NCBI GenBank assembly: GCA_905234655.1
Contig: CAJOJG010000033.1
Coordinates: 1 to 36,859, forward strand
Source of the DNA: an uncultured Bacteroidales bacterium
Lineage (GTDB): Bacteria > Bacteroidota > Bacteroidia > Bacteroidales > UBA3824
DNA: 36,859 nucleotides
Direction of reading: 5' to 3'
Positions 1 through 7,790 of this stretch are shown here, piece after piece. Both the position numbers and the translations under genes were made by a program. Below the pieces are notes generated by a model. It did not search any database, was not told where the DNA came from, and saw nothing but the letters and a program-made list of their open reading frames with translations. Each line of letters starts with the position of its first letter. Within the stretch, counting starts at the first letter, position 1.

Positions 1-437
1 TTTACCGCCAATGCAACCGCCAAGAATGTCTTGCCGGTGCCGGCCGGGCCAGTGGCAAATATGAGGTCATTCCTGTTGAACTCCTTGACCATGAACATCT
101 GGGTCTCCGAGCGCGGGCGTATTGGATTGCCAGTAGTGGAAAATAGAATCACGTCCCCCCCACCCGCCTCCAAGGAAGCCTTAACGCCATTATTGCTCAA
201 CAGGCTTTCCAACTCCTTGTCGGAAAGCGTGTTATAGGTTGCATAGTGGCGTTTTATGTTGTTAAGGAGTTCCGTGAAACGCTCTATCTCGTCGGACTCG
301 CCGAGGACTTTTATGTGGTTTCCGCGCGCCACAAGCTTAATCTTCGGGAACATCGCGCGGACGAGTTCGAGGCGCTGCTCGTTGACACCGTAAAAATCAA
401 CGGGGTTCAGGTTCTCAAGGTCTATCCTGCTTTCCAT
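1..437 (-). CDS. phoH: PhoH-like ATPase, C-terminal part cut by window edge
   Basis: The reverse strand reads an N-terminal region starting MESRIDLENLNP and, close to the window edge, the Walker A segment ATGPAGTGKTFLAVALAV. That segment is typical of PhoH-family P-loop ATPases, which are cytoplasmic, often linked to RNA metabolism, and of unclear exact role. Only about 145 codons are present; the rest of the ATPase domain lies beyond base 1. The ATG at 437-435 sits two bases after the stop codon of the upstream gene, so the two are probably co-transcribed and translationally coupled. No Shine-Dalgarno sequence is visible, which is normal in this phylum. The family call is firm because of the P-loop and its surroundings; the function within the family is inference. 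Confidence 0.88.
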   Translation of the reverse strand, partial: MESRIDLENLNPVDFYGVNEQRLELVRAMFPKIKLVARGNHIKVLGESDEIERFTELLNNIKRHYATYNTLSDKELESLLSNNGVKASLEAGGGDVILFSTTGNPIRPRSETQMFMVKEFNRNDLIFATGPAGTGKTFLAVALAV

Positions 438-439
438 CG

Positions 440-1348
440 TTAGTAGCGGTAATGACGTTTTGTTAGTAGTGAGATGTCGTCGCCAAAAAGGCCTTTGTCA
501 CGTTTTTTCTTCAGCGCGAAGAAGTACGAGACGTCTATCATCGGCAGTGCCATGAACTTAAAATCATTGAACGCCGTGCCGTAAAGCAACTTTACGCCGC
601 CCTCGAGCATGATGTTCTGCTTATATCCAAAATATCCGTAGACAAAGAGCTTGTTCTCGCCCGACCAGTCTTTGACGTTCCAGTCGACGGAATAGAAGTC
701 CGCGTCGACGAGGAGATTGAGTTTGCCGGTGATGTGTATGTCCAAGTCCGCGCCCACGAACCACACTGTCGTGTCCAAGCACACCACTGTCTCACGATAC
801 CACAGCATCTTGTCCACCGGCGGCATTGTCGCGTCCTTCTTCAATCGGAAAGAGTTCTTGACACCGGCCCGGAGCGTGAAGAGGAAGTTGCCTGGCTCGC
901 AGTTCGTGCGCTTTTTAAGCATCACTGTCAGGCGCGCCTCGTTTTTCATCGTGACGACGTTTGGCAATACGCACGTGTCGGCTATGTATTCAGGCTTGTG
1001 CTTTTGGACACTTTTGAAAAAAGGCTTTGGGTAGTCGAGGGTGTGGACTGTGCCAAAAAACAGGTCGCGCGTCTTGAGAAAACCGCCGTCGTCCTGGGCC
1101 GGCTTTTTCCACCACAGATGTTTAAGCCCGAGGTTTGGCAACTCCCAGTCAGCCAACACCGACGAGAAGACCTCCGTCTTTTCCCCGACAGCAAACCTCG
1201 TCGGCGAAAACAATGGAACTTCAAAATGATGTTTGTTAAGCGTGCAAGCCGTCGGCCTTGTCTGGAACTCCGGCTGAGCCGACGCTACCTCCACGATTCC
1301 AACCACCAAAACAATCATCAATATATATCTTATCGTCTTATACTTCAT
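440..1348 (-). CDS. Exported protein of unknown function, 302 aa
   Basis: I do not recognise this protein. Residues 1-24 form a signal peptide (basic start, hydrophobic core, VASAQ cleavage region). The mature part is rich in alternating hydrophobic/polar stretches and aromatic residues, for example around FVYGYFGYKQNIMLEGG and the last 60 residues, as in periplasmic or outer-membrane beta-sheet proteins. It is the third of three consecutive minus-strand genes for exported proteins and lies directly upstream of phoH with a two-base gap, so one transcript is likely. It might be a divergent outer-membrane barrel like its two neighbours, but the barrel pattern is less clear here. Confidence 0.7.
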   Translation of the reverse strand: MKYKTIRYILMIVLVVGIVEVASAQPEFQTRPTACTLNKHHFEVPLFSPTRFAVGEKTEVFSSVLADWELPNLGLKHLWWKKPAQDDGGFLKTRDLFFGTVHTLDYPKPFFKSVQKHKPEYIADTCVLPNVVTMKNEARLTVMLKKRTNCEPGNFLFTLRAGVKNSFRLKKDATMPPVDKMLWYRETVVCLDTTVWFVGADLDIHITGKLNLLVDADFYSVDWNVKDWSGENKLFVYGYFGYKQNIMLEGGVKLLYGTAFNDFKFMALPMIDVSYFFALKKKRDKGLFGDDISLLTKRHYRY

Positions 1349-1358
1349 TTACTCGTTA

Positions 1359-1392
1359 TTCAATTACTTCAATCATTTCAATTACTTCAATC
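1359..1392. repeat. 16-bp direct repeat in the intergenic gap
   Basis: TTCAATTACTTCAATC occurs at 1359-1374 and again at 1377-1392, an 18-bp period. It fills most of the 52-bp gap between two minus-strand genes. No protein or hairpin is associated with it. Similar short tandem repeats occupy other gaps in this window (9850-9900, 11076-11125, 27592-27658). Confidence 0.75.
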
Positions 1393-1400
1393 TCTTGCCC

Positions 1401-2075
1401 CTACCATCTCTTAGCCCTGTCATGCGACACCTGGTAGCCGGCAGAAAGCATCAAGCCCGAATTGAACGCGATGGGCGACTTGAACTCCTTATAGTCCTTG
1501 AATGTGCTGACGTATGTGGAAAATTCAACAAGGATATGCCTGTAATACACGCCGATACCCGCCAAGAGGTAGTTCTGGAAGTGGCGCGGCGTCCAGTTGA
1601 ACAGATATTCGTCCTGCTTTTTGTTGTACTCATGGCCGTCGTCAAACTCCATGTACCTCGTCTCGCGGAACATGACGCCCGGCGCAGCGCCGACATAGCC
1701 GTACAGACGAGGCTTTTTGCGGTGCTCGGTGCTTACCTTGAACTTTATCGGGGTGAGGACATTGTTGAACCTCGCCCTGACATGGTACGACACGTCAAAA
1801 ACTCCCGGGACGTATGTGTCGCTGAACTTACCGCCCGCGCCGAGGTACGCAAGGCCGAATGTCACAAACTTGTACGAGCCGACACGCAACCCGTAGTTCG
1901 TTTCCCAATAGACATTGAGCATACGCTTAATCTCGCCTCCGATTTCACGCGAGTCTATTTTGCCCAACGCCGCGCCGACCTTCATCGTTATCTGCTGGCT
2001 ATATGCGGCGGATGTCATGCTGAAGAACATTACGACAGCGGCTAATATGATTCTGAAGACATTATTGCGGTGCAT
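1401..2075 (-). CDS. Outer-membrane beta-barrel protein, PorT/OMP_b-brl_2 type
   Basis: This 224-residue protein has a signal peptide (about residues 1-27, ending SAAYSQ) and then a Gly- and aromatic-rich series of amphipathic strands. The central block, with LTPIKFKV followed by PRLYGYVGAAPGVMF, matches the usual pattern of PorT-like barrels (a 'P-lllk' strand, then a strand with Gly-Pro). The C-terminus ends in a strand (SGLMLSAGYQVSH). The family ranges from the T9SS protein PorT to many barrels of unknown role, and nothing here shows a secretion-system role. It sits between another barrel gene (59 bp upstream) and the 302-aa exported protein (52 bp downstream). Confidence 0.72.
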   Translation of the reverse strand: MHRNNVFRIILAAVVMFFSMTSAAYSQQITMKVGAALGKIDSREIGGEIKRMLNVYWETNYGLRVGSYKFVTFGLAYLGAGGKFSDTYVPGVFDVSYHVRARFNNVLTPIKFKVSTEHRKKPRLYGYVGAAPGVMFRETRYMEFDDGHEYNKKQDEYLFNWTPRHFQNYLLAGIGVYYRHILVEFSTYVSTFKDYKEFKSPIAFNSGLMLSAGYQVSHDRAKRW

Positions 2076-2134
2076 GGAAGTAAGTGTGTGTGTGATTTAG
2101 AAAAAATGATGGCACGTTCCATTAAGATACACGG

Positions 2135-2911
2135 CTACCGTCGCCTGAAAGTCCGCGACCGCCGGTTCTTGACCAAGAACACGCCCGCCGAGACTGTGAA
2201 ATACTGGTTGCGGATGACGGACTTGCGGTCTGTGGGCTGGTCCTCGACGGAGAAGAACCCAATCTTGTAGCTCGCGTCGATGAACAGGTCAAAACTTTGT
2301 CCAATGGAAGTCTGATAGCCGACAGAAATTCCTCCGCCCATGTCGTACTTGCGCAACTGATTGATGAAACTTTGGTTAAAGGCCTTGCCGACAGCCGTCG
2401 TGTCGGAGCTGCTGCTGTACTTTATAATAGTGTCGGTGCCGACATACACGGACACCTTCTTTTCCGATTCAGCCTGCACTGCGAACGACACCCAGGGGCC
2501 GACCTTGCCGTACAGCCCGCCGAATGACTGCTTCCACATGACAGGGAACGTTATGTAATCGACATGCTTGGATATGTTGGTCTTAAAGCGGATAGTCTTG
2601 TTCTGGAACTTCTGATACTCATAGTCCGTCATGTACTGCCTGACCTCGAAGCGGTCGTAAGACTCGTCCTTAATGGTCACGCCCTGCTGCGAGTATAACA
2701 ATCCGAGCTCAAGGTACGACTCGTATGCCGTCGGTATGTCCAAAACAAGACCCGGACAAAAGCCAAGCCTGGGCTTCGACCCGTCGATTTTGCCAGGGCC
2801 GATGAGGTTGGAGAAATTGGCACCAAGGCTGATGCCCAAATTCGATGACTGAGCCATGACGAACTGCGTCAAAGCCAATAAGAACGATAATATCTGTAGT
2901 ATCCTGCGCAT
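2135..2911 (-). CDS. Outer-membrane beta-barrel protein, PorT-like
   Basis: The 258-residue product has a signal peptide (residues 1-20, ALTQFVMAQ) and a first strand NLGISLGANFSNLIGP that is characteristic of OMP_b-brl_2 barrels. A segment VDYITFPVMWKQSFGGLYGKVGPWVSFAV corresponds in type to the 'ip-llky / Gly-Pro' signature of the family, and the last strand reads YFTVSAGVFL. It is the first gene of the minus-strand run 2911-1. The region upstream is AT-rich with a candidate -7 element at 3002-2995. Partner and substrate are unknown. Confidence 0.75.
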   Translation of the reverse strand: MRRILQILSFLLALTQFVMAQSSNLGISLGANFSNLIGPGKIDGSKPRLGFCPGLVLDIPTAYESYLELGLLYSQQGVTIKDESYDRFEVRQYMTDYEYQKFQNKTIRFKTNISKHVDYITFPVMWKQSFGGLYGKVGPWVSFAVQAESEKKVSVYVGTDTIIKYSSSSDTTAVGKAFNQSFINQLRKYDMGGGISVGYQTSIGQSFDLFIDASYKIGFFSVEDQPTDRKSVIRNQYFTVSAGVFLVKNRRSRTFRRR

Positions 2912-2994
2912 AATCTCTGTCAGTTTGTGTTATAAAAAAATAAATACACCACGGCATGAAGCCCCTTAATATGTATCTAACGGAAAAAACTTCG

Positions 2995-3002
2995 CAAAAT
3001 TA
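2995..3002 (-). promoter_or_regulatory. Candidate -7 element for the barrel-phoH operon
   Basis: The reverse strand reads TAATTTTG, matching the Bacteroidetes -7 consensus TAnnTTTG, about 84 bases before the start codon of the first barrel gene. No convincing TTG -33 element lies 19-21 bases upstream, so this is only a partial promoter match. Confidence 0.35.
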
Positions 3003-3084
3003 CTAATAAACCTCAAAAAATACGCCATCACTGCAATATTTTTTTCATGGAACGTTAAAATAGAAAAAATATTTGCACAAAATG

Positions 3085-3115
3085 TTGGTAATGTCAAAAA
3101 ATAAACATACATTTG
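3085..3115 (+). promoter_or_regulatory. Bacteroidetes-type promoter of the RRM protein gene
   Basis: TTG at 3085-3087 and TACATTTG at 3108-3115 are separated by 20 bases, matching the TTG-N19-21-TAnnTTTG primary sigma pattern. It implies a leader of about 65 bases before the start codon at 3187. Confidence 0.65.
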
Positions 3116-3186
3116 CGCGTTGATTTTTTACAAAACATTAACATCAATCACATACAGTATTATTTACATTATACACTCATTCTAAT

Positions 3187-4026
3187 ATGAACATTTATAT
3201 TGCAAACTTAAGCTTCAATGTCACGGACGAAGACTTAAGAGAGTTATTTTCTCCTTATGGAACGATCAATTCAGTAAAAGTAATCATTGACAAAGAGACC
3301 GGCAAGTCCAAAGGCTTCGGCTTTGTGGAGATGCCCAACGAAGATGAAGGACAGAAGGCTATCGACGAACTCAACGGCACGACCATCACTTTTGAACAGG
3401 AAGGCGAGGAAGGCAGCGAGGAGAAAGTGGTCAAGGTTTCTGTAGCGCGCCCGCGCCAGCAGAACAACAACCAGGGCGGCTTCCGCCAGCAGCAGAACAA
3501 CAACGGTTTCCAGCAGCGCCGCCAAGGTTTTAACCAAGGCTTCCGCCAGCAGAACAACAACGGATTCCGTCCGCGCCGCCAGGCTTACAACAACAATGGA
3601 TACTACAACAACGGATACGGAAACAACCAAGGATACTACAACAACGGATACAGCAACAGCCAAGGCTTCAACAACGAAGAACGCCAAGGCGACGACCAGC
3701 AGGCATCCAACTCTTTCTCAAACCAGGGATTCAGCAACAACCAAGGATACAGCAACAACCCGGGATACCGCCCACGCCGCCAGGCATACAACAACAATGG
3801 CTACGGCAACAACGGCGGCTTCGGAAACAACCGTGGCGGATACGGCAACAACCGTGGCGGATACGGCAACAACCGTGGATATAACAACAACGGATACGGC
3901 TATAACAACAACGGCTACAACAACCGCTTCAACAACGACCAGGATCAGGACGGCTACCGCTACAACGACAGCCAGGCCGACCAGTCCTCTGCCGACAACT
4001 ACAGCGACGATGCCAAAGGCGAATAG
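3187..4026 (+). CDS. RRM RNA-binding protein with long Asn/Gly/Tyr/Gln-rich tail
   Basis: Residues 2-88 form one RNA recognition motif with both signatures visible: RNP2 IYIANL (3-8) and RNP1 KGFGFVEM (42-49). Small bacterial RRM proteins are usually 80-130 residues. Here about 190 further residues follow, built of repeated NNNG, GYYNNGYGNN, RPRRQAYNNNGY and GGYGNNR units, ending in an acidic Asp/Ser-rich stretch. The tail is of the prion-like/RGG kind that promotes RNA binding and condensate formation in other proteins. It acts in the cytoplasm, presumably as an RNA chaperone or post-transcriptional regulator, which is inference. The gene stands alone between its own promoter (3085-3115) and a strong terminator (4050-4082). 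Confidence 0.93.
   Translation: MNIYIANLSFNVTDEDLRELFSPYGTINSVKVIIDKETGKSKGFGFVEMPNEDEGQKAIDELNGTTITFEQEGEEGSEEKVVKVSVARPRQQNNNQGGFRQQQNNNGFQQRRQGFNQGFRQQNNNGFRPRRQAYNNNGYYNNGYGNNQGYYNNGYSNSQGFNNEERQGDDQQASNSFSNQGFSNNQGYSNNPGYRPRRQAYNNNGYGNNGGFGNNRGGYGNNRGGYGNNRGYNNNGYGYNNNGYNNRFNNDQDQDGYRYNDSQADQSSADNYSDDAKGE
3561..3943 (+). repeat. Degenerate in-gene repeats encoding the GYNNN tail
   Basis: Short related units rich in AACAACGGATACGG run through the tail of the RRM gene. Two nearly identical consecutive 21-base units reading GGCGGATACGGCAACAACCGT lie at about 3835-3876. Such arrays change length by slippage or recombination in steps that keep the frame. Boundaries are approximate. Confidence 0.6.
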
Positions 4027-4049
4027 TAAAACGAACACCACGCTATAAC

Positions 4050-4082
4050 AAGGCGGGCGATGACCGACATCGCCCGCCTTTT
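4050..4082 (+). terminator. Rho-independent terminator after the RRM gene
   Basis: A perfect 13-bp stem pairs AAGGCGGGCGATG (4050-4062) with CATCGCCCGCCTT (4068-4080), loop ACCGA, followed by a short T run. It lies 24 bases after the stop codon and separates the RRM gene from the mannan cluster. Confidence 0.88.
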
Positions 4083-4138
4083 GCGTAAAAAAAATGAAAA
4101 AAAATCGAACTCTTTTACTCAAATATCGTTAAATCACT

Positions 4139-4146
4139 TACCTTTG
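4139..4146 (+). promoter_or_regulatory. Candidate -7 element for the mannan cluster
   Basis: TACCTTTG matches TAnnTTTG exactly and lies 62 bases before the start codon at 4208. The -33 position has no clear TTG (it reads TTTAC), so the promoter may need an activator. This is the only promoter-like sequence seen ahead of the four genes. Confidence 0.42.
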
Positions 4147-4207
4147 CCAAAACATTACAGTATAACAATAATCTTTTAACGAACATCTAATTACTACACT
4201 AAGAAAA

Positions 4208-6232
4208 ATGAGAAAAGACTTAAAAAAAGAATGTTTAGCAGTCGCCACGATGCTACTACTCGCATCATGCGGCGGAGGACGCACGGACAACGCGGGCACA
4301 GCAAAACTGCCCAAAATGTTCAGCGACGGGATGGTGCTACAGCAGAAGTCCGACGCGCCATTCTGGGGCGAGGCGGCACCCAACTCGAAAGTGACGCTCC
4401 AAGGCTCGTGGGGCAAGGCTGCCGAGACCACGGCAGGACAGGACGGAAAGTGGAGAGCCACACTCGAGACGCCACCGTCCGGCGGACCTTTCACCGTCAA
4501 GGTCATCACCTGCGACACGCTTACCATCAACGACGTGATGGTCGGCGAAGTATGGCTCGCATCAGGACAGAGCAACATGGAGATGCCCATGGAAGGCTGG
4601 CTCCCCGAATGTCCGGTGGAGAACGGACCCGAGGACATCGCCTCGAGCGCGAACAACAACATCCGAATCTTCATGGTCGAAAGGGCTGTAAGCTTCACGC
4701 CCGAGACCGACATCAAAGGCTCTTGGAAAGCCGCATCGCCAGCCAACACTCCCAAATTCGGCGCAACGTCCTACTATTTCGCGAAGAAACTCAACGCAGA
4801 ACTCGGCGTGCCAGTCGGCGTGATAAACACATCATGGGGCGGAACTCCCGTAGAAAGCTGGATTCCAAACGAGTTCATCAAGACCGTCCAGGGCTACGAC
4901 GAGAAAGTCAAACTCATCGACCAGAGCGTCAACATGAGCGTCGACACAAAGTCTTGGAGCGACAAGTTGACAAAAGTGTCGAAGGGCGACGCATCATACG
5001 ACCAAATCGACCTCAAGGACGATGCAGTAGCCGCCAAGGACTTCGACGACAGCAAATGGAAGGAGATGGAACTCCCGCGACAGTTCGAGACAGACAACAA
5101 CGTGCGCTCCTTCGACGGCATCGTATGGTTCAGGAAACAAATCGAAATCCCGGCTTCGATGGCAGGCAAAGACCTCACACTCGCCCTCGGCGCAATCGAC
5201 GACATGGATCGCACATACCTCGACGGCGAACTCATCGGAAAGACAATGGAAGAAGGCAAATGGCAGGAGGAGCGCGTCTACACAATCCCCGCCTCAAAAG
5301 CCACAGCAGGAACCCACGTACTCGCTGTCCGCGTACTCGACACACAGGGCGGCGGCGGACTTTGCGGAAAGCCGGAGAGCATGAAATTCTACGCAAAAGG
5401 CGCGGAAAAGGACGCTGTAACGCTCACTGGCTCATGGAAATACCTTCCCACTGCATACCTCGTCAACGGCGTTTTCAGCCTTTATGACATACCCACCCAA
5501 CAATTCTACGAGCGTCCGCACCTTCCCATCGACCTTGGCGAGCAGACCCCGACAACCCTCTACAACGCAATGGTCGCCCCGATCGCAGGCTACAGAATCG
5601 CCGGCGCTATTTGGTACCAGGGCGAGGCAAATGTCGGCCGTGGTAAGGAATACGCGACGACATTCCCGATGATGATTAAGGCATGGCGCGAAAAATGGAA
5701 CCAAGGCACATTCCCGTTCTACTACGTCCAGATTGCGCCATGGAACTATGGCGACGGCCCGTCCCAAGAAATCCGTGAGGCTCAACGCCTTTCGCTCGCC
5801 ACAGAGAACACAGGCATGGCTGTGACAATGGACATCGGAAATAACGACAACATCCACCCCGCCAACAAGCACGAAGTCGGCGACCGCCTCGCATACTGGG
5901 CTCTTAACAAGGACTACGGACGCAAGGACATCCAATTCAGCGGCCCGCTCTACAAGTCGATGGAAATCTCCGGCAACAAAATCGTCCTCTCATTCGACTA
6001 CGCCGACGGACTTAAACTCGCATCGACAAAGGGATTCGAGGTTTGCGGCGCGGACGGCAAATACACAGATGCCACGCCAAAACTCGTCGGCGACAAGATT
6101 GAACTCACTGCCCCCGGCGTAAAAGCTCCCATAGCCGCACGCTACACATGGAAGAATTGTGTCGACGGCGAAGGCATCGCGAACGCAGCCGGACTGCCCG
6201 CAAGCTCGTTCTGCACAAAAGGACTTGACTAA
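4208..6232 (+). CDS. SGNH carbohydrate acetylesterase lipoprotein (sialate-O-acetylesterase-like)
   Basis: The 674-residue product starts with a lipoprotein signal (LLLASC, lipid-bearing Cys21) not followed by acidic residues, so it may stay on the periplasmic face. The SGNH fold is split in the way usual for this family: block I with nucleophile Ser122 in ASGQSNMEM, a block NTSWGGTPVESW near 207, an inserted jelly-roll-like domain at about 270-410 (a region with FDGIVWFRK), then IWYQGEANVGRG near 468 and the C-terminal DIGNNDNIHP with His550. The family is named after sialate 9-O-acetylesterases, but the genes next to it handle mannan, so removal of O-acetyl groups from acetylated mannan is the better inference. 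It is the first gene of the cluster, 22 bp before the mannanase gene. Confidence 0.87.
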   Translation: MRKDLKKECLAVATMLLLASCGGGRTDNAGTAKLPKMFSDGMVLQQKSDAPFWGEAAPNSKVTLQGSWGKAAETTAGQDGKWRATLETPPSGGPFTVKVITCDTLTINDVMVGEVWLASGQSNMEMPMEGWLPECPVENGPEDIASSANNNIRIFMVERAVSFTPETDIKGSWKAASPANTPKFGATSYYFAKKLNAELGVPVGVINTSWGGTPVESWIPNEFIKTVQGYDEKVKLIDQSVNMSVDTKSWSDKLTKVSKGDASYDQIDLKDDAVAAKDFDDSKWKEMELPRQFETDNNVRSFDGIVWFRKQIEIPASMAGKDLTLALGAIDDMDRTYLDGELIGKTMEEGKWQEERVYTIPASKATAGTHVLAVRVLDTQGGGGLCGKPESMKFYAKGAEKDAVTLTGSWKYLPTAYLVNGVFSLYDIPTQQFYERPHLPIDLGEQTPTTLYNAMVAPIAGYRIAGAIWYQGEANVGRGKEYATTFPMMIKAWREKWNQGTFPFYYVQIAPWNYGDGPSQEIREAQRLSLATENTGMAVTMDIGNNDNIHPANKHEVGDRLAYWALNKDYGRKDIQFSGPLYKSMEISGNKIVLSFDYADGLKLASTKGFEVCGADGKYTDATPKLVGDKIELTAPGVKAPIAARYTWKNCVDGEGIANAAGLPASSFCTKGLD

Positions 6233-6254
6233 TTTTTAAATATCCATACTGCAC

Positions 6255-7760
6255 ATGAAAAGAAGATTATTAACACTGATTTCGGCACTCCTGATGACGG
6301 CACTCCTCGTGTCGTCATCATGCGGTGACGACGACGACAACGGCTCAATCTCAGTACCAAACCTTGTCAAGCTATCGCCAGCCGACGGCGCGACCGACGT
6401 AGAGACTGGCGCAGATGTCTACGCCGAGTTTGACCAAACGATTACTGTCAGATTCACGGACGGCTCAGCGACTGTCAACGGCGAAAAAGCCACAATGAAC
6501 AAAGTCGACAACAAGCAGTTGAACATTAGCGGTTTTGACCTCAAAGCCGGACAGACCTACAAAATAGTTGTCTCCGCCGGCACGGTCGATGGCTACGACA
6601 AGCAAATATCGTGGAGCTTCACCACGAAAAAGGCTCAATCGTCACCCGACGACCCCGTGACGCCCACGACGCCCGACGACCCCGAGGAGCCTGTGACACC
6701 CTACACACCAAGCACCGAGCCGATTTCGACACAGTGCATAAACGCCGCAAACGCAAGCGCACAGAAAGTCTATGACTTCCTCTACAACAACTACGGCAAA
6801 AAAATCATCTCCGGCTCCATGGCTAACGTGTCCATGGAACAGAAGGAGGCAGCACTTGTCAAAGCCGCCACCGGCAAGACACCGCTCATGCAGACTTTCG
6901 ACTTCTGTTTTGTGACACTTACAAAAGACCGCTCGACATGGGAACAGAACTCCATCTACCACGACATCTCCCACTACAAGGAACTGTGGGACAACGGTGG
7001 AATCGTCTCCGCATGTTGGCACCTCAACGTCCCGAGCCAGGAGGCATACGCCGCAAAGAACGAAGTCAACGACCAAACAAAAGCCTGGAACGCCCAGGTC
7101 TACTTCTCGGCTAAAAACGCCGTGACAGACGGCACATGGGAAAACGAGTTCATCAAATTTGCCTTCGACAAGGCGGCTGAAGTCCTGCTCGAATATAAGG
7201 AAGCAGGAATCGCCGTAGTATGGCGACCGTTCCACGAAGGCTCGGGCAACGCCACAATAACCGGCAAAAACTCCGACGCATGGTTCTGGTGGGGAAAGGA
7301 CGGCGCACAGGCATATAAAAAACTGTGGGTCTACATGTTCGACTACTTCAAAGCCAAAGGCATCGACAACCTCATTTGGGTTTGGACAACACAAATGGGC
7401 GTTGGCAGCGACGGCAGCGAAAACTGGTTCACAAGCGACGACTCGCAGTGGTATCCGGGCAGCCAGTACGTGGACATCATCGCCCGCGACAACTACGACA
7501 AGGCAGAAGTTTCAAAGAGCGTCCAGGAGTTCCAGGACATCCAAAAAATGTTCCCGGACAAGATGGCCGCGCTCGGCGAGAATGGCGGCATCGCCAACAT
7601 CTCCGAGATTTTCGCCAAGGGCGGAAAATTCTCGTACTTCATGCCGTGGTACACTCATAATTTGACAAACCTCGACAAGTCTGACCACGCGAAGACCGCA
7701 TGGTGGCTCGACGCAGCCGAATGTGAGGACGTGCTGTTCCTCGAGGATGTCAAACCATAG
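6255..7760 (+). CDS. GH26 beta-mannanase, surface lipoprotein
   Basis: The 501-residue protein should hydrolyse internal beta-1,4-mannosidic bonds of mannan, releasing oligosaccharides or mannobiose. Residues 1-23 are a lipoprotein signal (VSSSC, Cys23) followed at once by GDDDD, an acidic run of the type that exports lipoproteins to the cell surface in Bacteroidota. Residues about 35-125 look like a Big_5/SbsA Ig-like domain, and 128-155 are a Pro/Thr/Asp linker. The GH26 catalytic domain runs from about 160 to 500 with acid/base Glu328 in WRPFHEG and nucleophile Glu442 in ALGENGG; both are present, so the enzyme looks active. It lies between two acetylesterase genes with gaps of 22 and 30 bp, which points to one operon acting on acetylated mannan. 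Confidence 0.93.
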   Translation: MKRRLLTLISALLMTALLVSSSCGDDDDNGSISVPNLVKLSPADGATDVETGADVYAEFDQTITVRFTDGSATVNGEKATMNKVDNKQLNISGFDLKAGQTYKIVVSAGTVDGYDKQISWSFTTKKAQSSPDDPVTPTTPDDPEEPVTPYTPSTEPISTQCINAANASAQKVYDFLYNNYGKKIISGSMANVSMEQKEAALVKAATGKTPLMQTFDFCFVTLTKDRSTWEQNSIYHDISHYKELWDNGGIVSACWHLNVPSQEAYAAKNEVNDQTKAWNAQVYFSAKNAVTDGTWENEFIKFAFDKAAEVLLEYKEAGIAVVWRPFHEGSGNATITGKNSDAWFWWGKDGAQAYKKLWVYMFDYFKAKGIDNLIWVWTTQMGVGSDGSENWFTSDDSQWYPGSQYVDIIARDNYDKAEVSKSVQEFQDIQKMFPDKMAALGENGGIANISEIFAKGGKFSYFMPWYTHNLTNLDKSDHAKTAWWLDAAECEDVLFLEDVKP

Positions 7761-7790
7761 ACACTATTTTTCACTAAAACAATAATAAAA

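Noticed and set aside
440..2911. Type IX secretion gene cluster based on PorT-like barrels
   Set aside because: PorT-like barrels are common and mostly unrelated to secretion; no porK, porL, porM, porN or sov gene is in the window.
3271..3687. Antisense frame over the RRM gene, apparently Val/Leu-rich membrane protein
   Set aside because: It is the complement of the Asn/Gly/Tyr repeat codons and has no start region or family match.
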